In this document: positions 1 through 5,824 of the stretch, one piece after another
How positions within the stretch are numbered: the first letter of the stretch is position 1
Layout of the letters: every line of letters starts with the position of its first letter
Translations under genes and position numbers: made by a program
Origin: CAYLZW01 sp964388085
GTDB taxonomy: Bacteria > Myxococcota > UBA727 > CAYLZW01
Assembly (NCBI GenBank): GCA_964388085.1
Contig: CAYLZW010000350.1
Location: 1 to 5,824 of the forward strand
Direction of reading: 5' to 3'
Length of the DNA stretch: 5,824 nucleotides
Notes under the pieces: model-generated
Databases searched by the model: none
What the model was told of the DNA's origin: nothing
What the model saw: only the letters and a program-made list of their open reading frames with translations

Positions 1-1
1 C

Positions 2-481
2 GGCGGTTATCCCGGCAACGACGACGACGGCAAGGTGCTGCAGGCGAAGCTCGACCGCGGCAAGATCTACGTCGACATGCTGAACAGCGCGCGCTTCCTG
101 AAGGCGCACGAGCTGTCGACCGGGAAGCTCGGCGTGACCGGCTTCTGCTTTGGCGGCGGAGTCGCGAACTTTCTCGCCACCGAGATGGGCGACCAGCTGC
201 AGGCGGCGGCGCCCTTCTACGGCCAGGCCGCGGACCCGAAACGCGTGCCGCGCATCAAGGCGTCGCTCGTCCTCCACTACGCCGAGGACGACCCGCGCGT
301 GAACGCCCTGCGTCCGGAATATGAAGCGGCGCTGAAGGCGAGCAAGGTGGACTGGGTCGCGCACGTGTACCCGGGGACGAAGCACGGGTTCCACAACAAC
401 TCGACGCCGCGGTATCAGGAGGCGGCCGCGAAGCTCGCGTGGACGAGGACGATAGCGCTGTTCAAGAAGGCGCTCGTGTAG
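2..481 (+). CDS. Dienelactone hydrolase family protein (C-terminal 159 residues; start lies outside the window)
   Basis: This is an alpha/beta-hydrolase of the dienelactone hydrolase (DLH) family, cytoplasmic by type, cleaving an ester or lactone of unknown identity. The reading frame is open from base 2, so the gene begins upstream; the GTG at 35 is internal, because family-like sequence (GGYPGNDDDGK) precedes it. All three members of the DLH Cys-Asp-His triad are visible, counting from base 2: the nucleophile elbow GFCFGGG with Cys49 (146-148), Asp97 in the EDDPRVN segment (290-292) and His128 in KHGFHN (383-385). A cysteine nucleophile, rather than serine, is the DLH hallmark. The overall pattern, including STGKLG before the elbow and the TPRY...AWTRT ending, recalls the E. 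coli YghX-type subgroup. It ends at TAG 479-481, with a normal-looking C-terminus. No neighbour hints at a catabolic pathway, so the substrate cannot be named. Family assignment is firm; the exact subgroup is recalled, not searched. Confidence 0.93.
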   Translation, partial: GGYPGNDDDGKVLQAKLDRGKIYVDMLNSARFLKAHELSTGKLGVTGFCFGGGVANFLATEMGDQLQAAAPFYGQAADPKRVPRIKASLVLHYAEDDPRVNALRPEYEAALKASKVDWVAHVYPGTKHGFHNNSTPRYQEAAAKLAWTRTIALFKKALV

Positions 482-532
482 CGGTGGCGGGCGCGGGTTG
501 GCCTCGGACTCGGGGGGACGCGGCGTCGTGAG

Positions 533-564
533 CTACGGCTACGGCGACGTGCGTCGACGTGCAT
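533..564. repeat. Short tandem repeats upstream of the response regulator gene
   Basis: Two small direct-repeat pairs lie side by side in the spacer. CTACGG occurs at 533-538 and again at 539-544. CGACGTGCGT (545-554) is followed immediately by CGACGTGCAT (555-564), two 10-base units differing at one base. A 10-base period puts the two copies on the same face of the helix, as in some regulator binding sites. They sit about 100 bases before the start codon at 662. Nothing in the sequence identifies a binding protein, and short repeats of this kind can occur by chance in GC-rich DNA. Confidence 0.4.
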
Positions 565-641
565 GGACACTCCCGTGGAGGCTTGAGAGTACCCGGCTCT
601 TTGGGCGTCTGGCCCTTCGGTCCGTCGTCGGATAGCGTCCT

Positions 642-655
642 TGCCTCTCGAGGCA
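642..655 (+). promoter_or_regulatory. Small hairpin containing the ribosome-binding site of the response regulator gene
   Basis: The bases TGCCTC (642-647) and GAGGCA (650-655) are perfect inverted repeats, separated by TC. Sterically this is a 5-pair stem closed by a CTCG tetraloop. The 3' arm contains GAGG (650-653), which is the likely Shine-Dalgarno core, 8 bases before the ATG at 662. In the mRNA the stem would mask the site. The inverted repeat and spacing are seen directly; a role in controlling translation is inference. Confidence 0.4.
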
Positions 656-661
656 GCGAAA

Positions 662-2125
662 ATGCAGACACCCGCCCACATCCTCGTCGTCGATGACAGC
701 CCGACCATCCGCCGGGTGATCGAACACGCCCTGCGCGGAGCCGGCTACTCGGTCACGGCGGTGAGCGACGGCGCGAAGGCGCTCTCCGAGGCTCCCTCGC
801 TCGCGCCGGACCTGATCCTCCTCGACTTCATGATGCCGGGCATGAACGGCTATCAGGTCGCGAAGGCGCTCTCGGAGCGCGGCGAGCTGTCCGCTCCTGT
901 GGTGCTCATGTGCACGCGCAGCGATCAGCTCCCGGAGCAACTGCTCCGGCCGCTCGGCATCGTCGACGCCATCACCAAGCCCTTCGCGCCCGAGGCCGTC
1001 ATCGCGCTCGTGGGGAACGCGCTCGACAAGCACGGACGGCAGACCCGCGAGTCGACGCCGGTGGGCGGCGCGCACGAGGACGCGCTCGACGAGCTTGACG
1101 AGCTCGAGGCCACGCGACCGGAGGGGCTGTATGCGGCCGGCGCCGAGAAGAGCGCCCTCGACGACGATCTGGCGGCCGCGGCGGCGCTCTCGGACCTCAC
1201 CCGCGTGCTCGCCGACGCTCTGTTCGCGCGCGGCATCGACGAGGCGGACAGCCTCGCGAACAACATCACCACGCAGGTGCGCCAGGGACTGCAGGCGGCG
1301 CTGCTGCGCGAGCTGGTCACCCGCGAGCTCGGCATCGACGCGCTGCGAAGGCCCATGCCGTCGCTCTACGGCGATCTCGCCGCCGTGCCGCTCCCCGAGG
1401 TGCTGCAGCTCCTGAAGTTCCAGGGGCAGACAGGGCTCCTCGAGGTGGCGCTCGGGGACGCGCGCTTCGAAGCCGGCTTCAGGGACGGGCGCATCATCTC
1501 CATCCGCTCGCGCAACGTGAGAGCGGAGCTGCGTCTTGGGCAATACTTCCTGAGCCGCGGCTCGCTCGCGAAGGCGCAGCTCGACGAGGTGCTGCGGGAG
1601 CCCGCGAACGGCAAGGCCATCGGGCAGCGTTTGCTCGAGCGCGGCCTCATCGACGGTGAGGCCCTGCAGGCGGCCCTCGGCGCGCAAGCGGAGGACCTCA
1701 TGTACGAGATGCTGCGCGCGCGCCGGGGCGTGTTCGGTCTGCGCCGGGGGGCCGCGGCGCTCGAGGGTCTGCCGCCGCTGACGTCCGGCTTCTCCGTCGA
1801 CGCGCTGCTCTTCGAGGGGCTGCGGCGCATCGACGAGTGGGCCGTCATCGAGAAGGAGGTGCCGTCCTTCGACGCGCGCTATCGCAGGGCTCCCGCCGCC
1901 GAAGCGGAGGGGCTGTCCGACGACGAGGCGCGCGTGTTCGGCGTGTTGCCGACGCTCGGCAGCCGCGCGGTGCGCGACGTCATCGCGGACGCGCAGCTAC
2001 GACCCTTCGACGTCTGCAAGCTGCTCTATCGGCTCATCGTGCTCGGGCGCGCGGTGCCCATCGGGTCCGAGGGAGACAGCGCCGAGCAGGCGCCGAAGGT
2101 CGACGAGCTGAGGGCCATGCCATGA
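662..2125 (+). CDS. Response regulator: N-terminal receiver domain plus PATAN/DUF4388 domain (487 aa)
   Basis: A cytoplasmic two-component regulator without a DNA-binding domain of a standard family. Residues 6-122 are a complete receiver: acidic pair Asp11-Asp12, phospho-acceptor Asp55 in LLDFMMPGMNG, switch Thr85 and conserved Lys106 in TKPF. Residues 123-230 are an acidic linker and then a helical stretch. Residues 232-345 match the PATAN/DUF4388 pattern (SLYGDL, LPEVLQLLKFQGQTGLLEV, FRDGRI, LGQYFLSRGSL). A second half at about 345-400 (GQRLLERGLID, a MYEML segment, GVFGLRRG) is typical of these proteins. Residues 410-475 resemble a small winged-helix-like tail. The ATG at 662 was chosen over an in-frame TTG at 641 because HILVVDDSP then sits at the usual distance from the N-terminus and GAGG lies 8 bases upstream. 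The stop overlaps the next gene's start by 4 bases, so the two are probably translationally coupled. In cyanobacteria, PATAN response regulators act in phototaxis and pilus control; its role here is unknown. Confidence 0.92.
   Translation: MQTPAHILVVDDSPTIRRVIEHALRGAGYSVTAVSDGAKALSEAPSLAPDLILLDFMMPGMNGYQVAKALSERGELSAPVVLMCTRSDQLPEQLLRPLGIVDAITKPFAPEAVIALVGNALDKHGRQTRESTPVGGAHEDALDELDELEATRPEGLYAAGAEKSALDDDLAAAAALSDLTRVLADALFARGIDEADSLANNITTQVRQGLQAALLRELVTRELGIDALRRPMPSLYGDLAAVPLPEVLQLLKFQGQTGLLEVALGDARFEAGFRDGRIISIRSRNVRAELRLGQYFLSRGSLAKAQLDEVLREPANGKAIGQRLLERGLIDGEALQAALGAQAEDLMYEMLRARRGVFGLRRGAAALEGLPPLTSGFSVDALLFEGLRRIDEWAVIEKEVPSFDARYRRAPAAEAEGLSDDEARVFGVLPTLGSRAVRDVIADAQLRPFDVCKLLYRLIVLGRAVPIGSEGDSAEQAPKVDELRAMP
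2110..2114 (+). promoter_or_regulatory. Ribosome-binding site of the HAMP membrane protein gene, inside the upstream gene
   Basis: GAGGG ends 7 bases before the ATG at 2122 and lies inside the last codons of the response regulator gene. It decides the start: the same frame stays open far upstream, but that upstream part overlaps the receiver-PATAN gene and has no protein-like pattern. With the 4-base ATGA overlap, it supports coupled translation of the pair. Confidence 0.7.
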
Positions 2126-3702
2126 GCGAGCGAGAGGACGAGGCTCCGGGCGCGCACGACGACGGCGACGGCGATCGAGCCGACACGGTGCCCGAGGCGC
2201 CCGCCGGGGACGCGCTCGCCTCCTCCGAGGTGGGCCCGGCGCCAGCGGCGCTCGACGGTGGAGACGCGACCGCCGTCGACGCCGAGCCGGCGCCGCAGGA
2301 GACGCCCGAGCGGGCCGGCCGGCGCGTGGCGCGCTCGGGTCTGCGCGTCGGAACACGGCTCGTCCTCGGGCTCGTGCTGGCGAGCGTGCTGCCGACAGCG
2401 CTCGCGGCCGGGTCTGTGCTGTTTCTGAAGCAGCCACCGGCGCCAGCCTCGCCGGCTCCCCCGTCCGAGCCGCTCACCATGGCGGAGCTGCGCATGGCGC
2501 TCGCGGAGCAGAAGGCGCTGGACGCGTGGGCTGAAGCGGCGGACCACCGAGCGGCGGCATCTCCCGCGGACGAGGCACCGCCGCCCACGGCGCCCGAGGC
2601 CCCCGAAGGGACCGAAGCGGTCGTCGAGGACGAGGCTGCCGGCGTCGAGCCGCCGGCACCGGCTCCAGCGGCTCCGGCCGAGGCGCGCCTGCCTCCCCTC
2701 CCCTCACGGGACGTAACGCGCGCGGTGCTCGTGAAGGCGTCGGCGCTCGCGCCCGTTCGCGAGGAGGGCCCGCACACGCCCGCGGCCGACCTCGACGCGG
2801 TGCGCTCGCGCGTCGTCGTGGGCGCGCTCGTGCTGTCGCTGTTCGCGTCCCTGCTCCTTGGGCTGCGGCTGCGCAAGGACCTCACGATCGCGCTCTCGGC
2901 CGTCGCCGCACGCCTGCGGCTGCTCGCCAGCGGGCAGCCGAGCGAGCGCGCGGCGACGACGCAGCCGTCCGAGATCGCCGAGCTCGACGACGTGGCGGAC
3001 GCCTTGTGCCAAACGCTCGGCTCGCTGCGCGCGCGCGACGAGGCCGACCGGGCGCGCGCCGAGCGCTTGTTCTCGCTCGCGGAAGAAATTGACGCGGTGT
3101 CGCGGGGACAGCTCTCGACGCGGCTGCCGAGCTCCGAGGACGTCGCCGAGGCGACGCTCGCGGGAGCGATCAACCGCATGATCGACGCCTTCGAGCGCCA
3201 GGTCGTACGCCTCAAGAGCCACGCGCGGCTGCTCGCGGCCGACCTCGAGGGTGCCCCCGCGCACGCCGGCGTCGACGACGACGAAGGGGAGCGCGACGCG
3301 AATCCGGCCGCGCTCGTCATCAAACGCGTCGCCGGGCTCCGCCCCATCCCGCCGCTGCTGACGGACATCGCCGGCCGCTTGTCGACGCTTTCGCGCATGC
3401 CGCTCGGGGAAGCGCGCGTACCGGACGATCTCGCGAAGCTCTCCGAGGCCATCGCGCAGCGAGCGCGTGCTGCGCAGGCGATCTTCGACTCGCTCGAGAC
3501 GCAGCTCCTTCGCCTACCGCGGGCGTCCAGCGGCGCAAGCGCTGCGCTGAGCAGCGATCAGCAGCGCGCCCTGCAGAAGCTCGTCGAGGACCTCGAGGGC
3601 CTGGCGGTGGACGCCTCGCTGCCGCGCCTCGTCGAGAGCCTGCCCGAGCTGCCCGCCTCCGAGGTCGCCGCGCGCCTTGCGCGCGCGGTGACGAGCGCAT
3701 AG
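2122..3702 (+). CDS. Two-pass membrane protein with two HAMP-like segments and no recognised output domain (526 aa)
   Basis: No named family is recognised. The order seen is: residues 1-66, an acidic, low-complexity cytoplasmic N-terminus; an Arg-rich stretch (67-79, positive-inside signal); a membrane helix at about 80-102; residues 103-230, an Ala/Pro/Glu-rich periplasmic segment without an obvious ligand-binding fold; and a second membrane helix at about 231-248, followed by RLRKD. Two HAMP-like units come next, at about 250-302 (SAVAARLRLLASGQ, then SEIAELDDVADAL) and about 318-366 (LAEEIDAVSRGQLSTRLP, then INRMIDAFERQV). Residues 370-526 are mainly helical and charged, with an acidic patch near 390. 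There is no H-box, ATPase motifs, GGDEF/EAL, cyclase signature or chemoreceptor hairpin tip. The overlap with the upstream response regulator suggests that the two products act together, perhaps with this protein as a membrane sensor or scaffold. It could instead be a divergent chemoreceptor-like or kinase-like protein that lost its output. The gene call is firm, the function unknown. Confidence 0.85.
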   Translation: MSEREDEAPGAHDDGDGDRADTVPEAPAGDALASSEVGPAPAALDGGDATAVDAEPAPQETPERAGRRVARSGLRVGTRLVLGLVLASVLPTALAAGSVLFLKQPPAPASPAPPSEPLTMAELRMALAEQKALDAWAEAADHRAAASPADEAPPPTAPEAPEGTEAVVEDEAAGVEPPAPAPAAPAEARLPPLPSRDVTRAVLVKASALAPVREEGPHTPAADLDAVRSRVVVGALVLSLFASLLLGLRLRKDLTIALSAVAARLRLLASGQPSERAATTQPSEIAELDDVADALCQTLGSLRARDEADRARAERLFSLAEEIDAVSRGQLSTRLPSSEDVAEATLAGAINRMIDAFERQVVRLKSHARLLAADLEGAPAHAGVDDDEGERDANPAALVIKRVAGLRPIPPLLTDIAGRLSTLSRMPLGEARVPDDLAKLSEAIAQRARAAQAIFDSLETQLLRLPRASSGASAALSSDQQRALQKLVEDLEGLAVDASLPRLVESLPELPASEVAARLARAVTSA

Positions 3703-3703
3703 A

Positions 3704-3728
3704 GCCTGCTCTCGGCGTGGGCGCAGGC
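3704..3728 (+). terminator. Possible stem-loop just after the HAMP protein gene
   Basis: GCCTGC (3704-3709) and GCAGGC (3723-3728) form a perfect 6-pair inverted repeat around a 13-base loop, starting one base after the TAG at 3700-3702. There is no run of T after it, so it is not a standard intrinsic terminator; it could be an attenuating or mRNA 3'-end structure. In DNA this GC-rich, such stems also arise by chance. Confidence 0.22.
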
Positions 3729-3816
3729 CGGCGTCGCTCGTGCTGTGCGCTCGGACAAGCCCCGGGCGAATACGCGGCGCCGCCATCCCGTCTGATGCTG
3801 CAGGGACACCCGTCTC

Positions 3817-3821
3817 GGAGG
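3817..3821 (+). promoter_or_regulatory. Ribosome-binding site of lolA
   Basis: GGAGG lies 4 bases before the ATG at 3826, a strong match to the 16S rRNA anti-Shine-Dalgarno sequence at slightly short spacing. It supports this start, which also gives a sensible signal peptide. The 123-base spacer in front (3703-3825) also has a 10-base palindrome, GCGGCGCCGC (3774-3783). I could not identify convincing -35 and -10 boxes there. Confidence 0.7.
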
Positions 3822-3825
3822 AACC

Positions 3826-4638
3826 ATGTGGACCCCCACCGCTTGGCTGTTCGTCGCCACCGCCACCTCGCTCGGCTTCGCCGCGGAGCCTGACGCTCCG
3901 CTCGCGCCGGCCCCCGAGGTCACACGGCCTCAGGCGGCGCAGCCTCCGGCGACGCAGCCTCAGGCGACGCAGGTCGCGCAGCCGGCGCCGACGACGCAGC
4001 TCGCGGTCGCGGATCCGAAGCTCGCGGCGGCCGTGAAGGCGCTGCAGGCGGCGTACGAAGGCACCAAGGAGTTCGAGGCGAAGTTCACGCAGCGCTACAC
4101 CTACGCGCTGCTCCGCCGCACCCAGGAGAGCACCGGCGTCGTGCGCTTCCAAAAGCCCGGTCACATGCGCTGGGACTACCAGGCGCCCACGAAGAAGTCG
4201 TTCATCGTCGACGGCAGCAAGCTCTGGGTGCACCAGCCCGAGGACAACACCGCCATGGTCGATCACTGCTTCAAGCAGGACGGCCTCACGGCGTCGGTCG
4301 CGTTCCTGTGGGGCTCGGGCGACATCGACGAGCAGTTCAACGTCTCCTGGTTCGATGGCGTGTTCGGCGAGAAGAGCGACCTGCACCTCGCGCTCGAGCC
4401 GAAGCAGGCGAACAGCATCTTCAAGCGCCTCGTCCTCGTCGTCGATCCGAAAAGCCACCGCGTGAAGCAGTCGGTGGTGGTGGACGTGAACGGCAACGTG
4501 AACCAGTTCCTCTACGACGACCTGCGCTTCAACCAGGGCATGAAGGCGAGCGTGTTCGCCTTCGAGGCGCCGAAGGGCACGCACGTCTCCCGCATCCCCG
4601 GGAGCTGTGACCCGGCGGCGGCGCCGAAGAAGGGGTAG
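3826..4638 (+). CDS. lolA: Outer-membrane lipoprotein carrier protein LolA (270 aa)
   Basis: LolA is the periplasmic chaperone that takes lipoproteins released from the inner membrane by the LolCDE transporter and carries them to the outer membrane. Residues 1-20 form a signal peptide ending GFAA before EPDAP; its n-region has no Lys or Arg, which is unusual. Residues 21-62 are a Pro/Gln/Ala-rich linker with three 5-residue repeats. The LolA domain covers about 63-257: AKFTQ (85-89), then the core RFQKPGHMRWDY (107-118), with the Arg/Trp pair of the family, then FIVDGSKLWVHQPE, and late NQFLYDDLRFNQG and FAFEAPKGTHV. The domain is near the usual mature length of about 180 residues; the extra length is the linker. 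Cys148 and Cys261 might form a disulphide. It sits 33 bases before a probable lipoprotein gene and shares its direction, so the two may be one operon. The family call is strong; a LolA-fold protein with another lipid cargo is the main alternative. Confidence 0.9.
   Translation: MWTPTAWLFVATATSLGFAAEPDAPLAPAPEVTRPQAAQPPATQPQATQVAQPAPTTQLAVADPKLAAAVKALQAAYEGTKEFEAKFTQRYTYALLRRTQESTGVVRFQKPGHMRWDYQAPTKKSFIVDGSKLWVHQPEDNTAMVDHCFKQDGLTASVAFLWGSGDIDEQFNVSWFDGVFGEKSDLHLALEPKQANSIFKRLVLVVDPKSHRVKQSVVVDVNGNVNQFLYDDLRFNQGMKASVFAFEAPKGTHVSRIPGSCDPAAAPKKG
3931..3975 (+). repeat. Three tandem 15-base units in the LolA linker
   Basis: Three in-frame 15-base copies at 3931-3945, 3946-3960 and 3961-3975 encode QAAQP, PATQP and QATQV. 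The second and third share the core GGCGACGCAG exactly. They lie within the extended linker between signal peptide and LolA domain. Repeats like this readily gain or lose units by slippage, so linker length may vary among relatives. Confidence 0.6.
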
Positions 4639-4649
4639 CGCGGCCACAC

Positions 4650-4657
4650 GGAGGGGG
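4650..4657 (+). promoter_or_regulatory. Probable ribosome-binding site of the lipoprotein gene, with long spacing
   Basis: GGAGGGGG is the only Shine-Dalgarno-like run in the 33-base gap after lolA. It ends 14 bases before the ATG at 4672, longer than the usual 5-9. No in-frame ATG, GTG or TTG lies between it and 4672, and the 4672 start yields an intact lipoprotein signal, so the start is kept. Confidence 0.45.
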
Positions 4658-4671
4658 TAGTTTCGGCGCGC

Positions 4672-5824
4672 ATGCGCTCTTCCCGCTTCGTTCTCCCCGT
4701 CGCGCTCTCGTGCCTCCCGCTGCTGGTCGCCTGCCCCGACTGCGGCGACGGCCCCCCCGTGACGCCGCCGAAGCCTGCCTGCGACGCGACCGAAGGCGCA
4801 CGGGTTGGCCTCGAGCCCGTGCCCGACGCGCGCGTGTTTTTGCAGGTGGACGCCGGCGAAGGCGCCGATCTCCTCGAGGCCGAGCTCGGCCGCTACCTCA
4901 CGAGCCTGTGGGGGGAGGAGGTCCTCATCGAGCGCGGCGCGGCGCCCGACGACGAGTCGGCGGCGCTCACGTTCACGACGGATCCTGCCGTCGTGGACGG
5001 GCTCGGCGGCGTACCCGACGGCGGTTATCGCCTGAAGCGCGAGGACACCGGCGCAGGGGTCCGCGTCGTCGTCGCCGCTGCCGAGCTGCTGCCGCTCGCG
5101 CACGGCGCCTACGACCTGCTCGAGCGGCTGGGCGCGCGCTTCTTCCACCCCGTCGACGAGCTCGTGCCGGCGCTCGGCGGCGTGTACCTGCCGGCGGCGC
5201 CCCTCGACGTCACGCGCGCGCCGGCCGCGCGCCTCGTCGGGCTGCACCTGCACCTCTTGCATCCGCTCGAGTACATGCGCCCCTTCCTCGAGCCGGGCGA
5301 CGCGAACCTCGACGACGCCAAGGACGTCATCGACTGGTTGGTGAAGACCGGACACAACCACCTGCAGTGGTACATGATGAACACGGTGCCCTGGGAGCCG
5401 TGGGTGCCGCACGCGCGGGCCATCGTGGAGTACGCGCACGCGCGCGGCGTCACCGTCGGCATGGTGGTGCAGACGCTCGACGACGGCTCGAACCTGCAGA
5501 ACCAATTCGTGCTCGCCGACCCCGACGGCGACCTCTTGCTGGAGCTCGAAGAGGGCCTCGACCAGGTGATGGAGATCCCCTTCGATCACATCGAGCTCGC
5601 GCTCGGCGAGTTCTTCTCGGCCGATCCCGGCACGCTCGTGAACGCGCTCGATCACGCGACCGCGTACATGGCCGAGACCTACCCGACGACGACGCTCGGC
5701 ATCGAGAACCACATCGGTGACTACGAGGAGCTGTACATCGAGTACGAGGGCGAGACGCGCTACTACTATTTCCTGCCCGGCCTCGCCGACGAGCGCCTCA
5801 TCAACACCGTGCACACGGTGTTCT
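4672..5824 (+). CDS. Lipoprotein with GH20/GH67-like N-terminal domain, putative glycoside hydrolase (first 384 residues; runs off the window)
   Basis: The frame is open from ATG 4672 to the window end, so the product is at least 384 residues. Residues 1-21 are a lipoprotein signal: RSSR n-region, hydrophobic core, lipobox LVAC with Cys21 as the lipidated residue. Pro22-Asp23 follow, without Asp at +2, so outer-membrane sorting is expected under the E. coli rule. A short Pro-rich tether follows to about residue 40. Residues 50-166 resemble the alpha/beta domain in front of the catalytic barrel in GH20 and GH67 enzymes: DGGYRLKRED (116-125), then VVVAAAELLPLAHGAYDLLERLGARFFHP (about 132-160), the step where such proteins read 'GxxYGxYxLLE.LGxRwf'. 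From about 185 a TIM-barrel-like alternation begins, with WLVKTGHNHLQWYMMN (222-237), the YAHARGVTVGM segment and IENHIGDYEE (344-353). The catalytic acids cannot be placed because the C-terminal part is absent. A cell-surface glycan-acting enzyme, or an inactive relative, is the inference; substrate unknown. It lies 33 bases after lolA in the same orientation. Confidence 0.8.
   Translation, partial: MRSSRFVLPVALSCLPLLVACPDCGDGPPVTPPKPACDATEGARVGLEPVPDARVFLQVDAGEGADLLEAELGRYLTSLWGEEVLIERGAAPDDESAALTFTTDPAVVDGLGGVPDGGYRLKREDTGAGVRVVVAAAELLPLAHGAYDLLERLGARFFHPVDELVPALGGVYLPAAPLDVTRAPAARLVGLHLHLLHPLEYMRPFLEPGDANLDDAKDVIDWLVKTGHNHLQWYMMNTVPWEPWVPHARAIVEYAHARGVTVGMVVQTLDDGSNLQNQFVLADPDGDLLLELEEGLDQVMEIPFDHIELALGEFFSADPGTLVNALDHATAYMAETYPTTTLGIENHIGDYEELYIEYEGETRYYYFLPGLADERLINTVHTVF

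Noticed and set aside
35..481. GTG at 35 as the true start of the hydrolase gene
   Set aside because: The open frame and family-like residues continue to the window's left edge, and a 148-residue protein would lack the N-terminal third of the hydrolase fold.
610..627. Sigma-54-like promoter around CTGGCCCTTCGGTCCG in the regulator's upstream spacer
   Set aside because: The TGGC half is present, but the required GC of the -12 element is not at the right distance (CG is found there).
1837..2121. Upstream extension of the HAMP protein frame as a longer N-terminus
   Set aside because: This part is an Arg-rich shadow of the response regulator gene. GAGGG at 2110-2114 and the ATGA overlap point to 2122 as the start.
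2034..3452. Long minus-strand open frame (about 472 codons) opposite the HAMP protein gene
   Set aside because: The product is a Ser/Ala/Arg-rich low-complexity string without a domain pattern, while the plus-strand gene has membrane helices, a ribosome-binding site and an operon overlap.
3752..3773. Sigma-70-like elements CGGACA and GAATAC before lolA
   Set aside because: Each matches the consensus poorly and the spacing is about 10 bases instead of 16-18.
4636..4671. lolA and the lipoprotein gene as one reading frame split by a nonsense mutation at TAG 4636-4638
   Set aside because: They do share a frame, but LolA ends at its normal C-terminus, a Shine-Dalgarno-like run lies in the gap, and a complete lipoprotein signal begins at 4672. 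These are two genes.
4710..5720. Plus-strand open frame in another phase inside the lipoprotein gene
   Set aside because: Its product is almost entirely Arg/Ala/Pro/Gly, typical of an off-frame reading of GC-rich coding DNA; the frame from 4672 has the lipobox and recognisable fold patterns.
3514..5814. Very long open frame on the minus strand (about 766 codons) opposite the lolA-lipoprotein region
   Set aside because: Its product is Arg/Glu/Val/Leu-rich with no motif. It lies antisense to two genes with clear signal peptides and family patterns, and long antisense frames are expected at this GC content.

Overview
The window is very GC-rich, tightly packed and entirely plus-strand. It reads as chromosomal DNA from a delta-proteobacterial or myxobacterial-type Gram-negative. 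The reasons are the strong G/C bias at third codon positions, a response regulator with a PATAN/DUF4388 domain (common in Myxococcota and relatives), a periplasmic LolA and a lipoprotein of the outer-envelope type. The taxon is an inference from gene content and composition; no marker gene is present.

Layout. Positions 2-481 hold the C-terminal part of a dienelactone hydrolase-family enzyme. A 180-base spacer (482-661) follows, with short tandem repeats and a small hairpin that covers the ribosome-binding site of the next gene. Positions 662-2125 encode a response regulator with an N-terminal receiver and a PATAN/DUF4388 module. It overlaps by 4 bases (ATGA) a gene at 2122-3702 for a two-pass membrane protein with two HAMP-like segments and no recognisable kinase, cyclase or methyl-accepting output. 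After a 123-base spacer come lolA (3826-4638) and, 33 bases on, the 5' part of a large secreted lipoprotein (4672 to the window end). That lipoprotein has an N-terminal domain of the kind that precedes the catalytic barrel in GH20/GH67-like glycoside hydrolases.

How the genes may work together. The 662-3702 pair is almost certainly co-translated and looks like a signalling unit: a phosphorylatable cytoplasmic regulator plus a membrane HAMP protein, with the histidine kinase supplied from elsewhere. The 3826-5824 pair may be a lipoprotein chaperone next to a lipoprotein that could be its client. The hydrolase at the left edge seems unrelated. No RNA genes, CRISPR arrays, insertion sequences, attachment sites or phage genes were seen. 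No stretch longer than 300 bases lacks a gene. The least ordinary content is the kinase-less REC-PATAN/HAMP pair and the divergent glycoside hydrolase-like lipoprotein.
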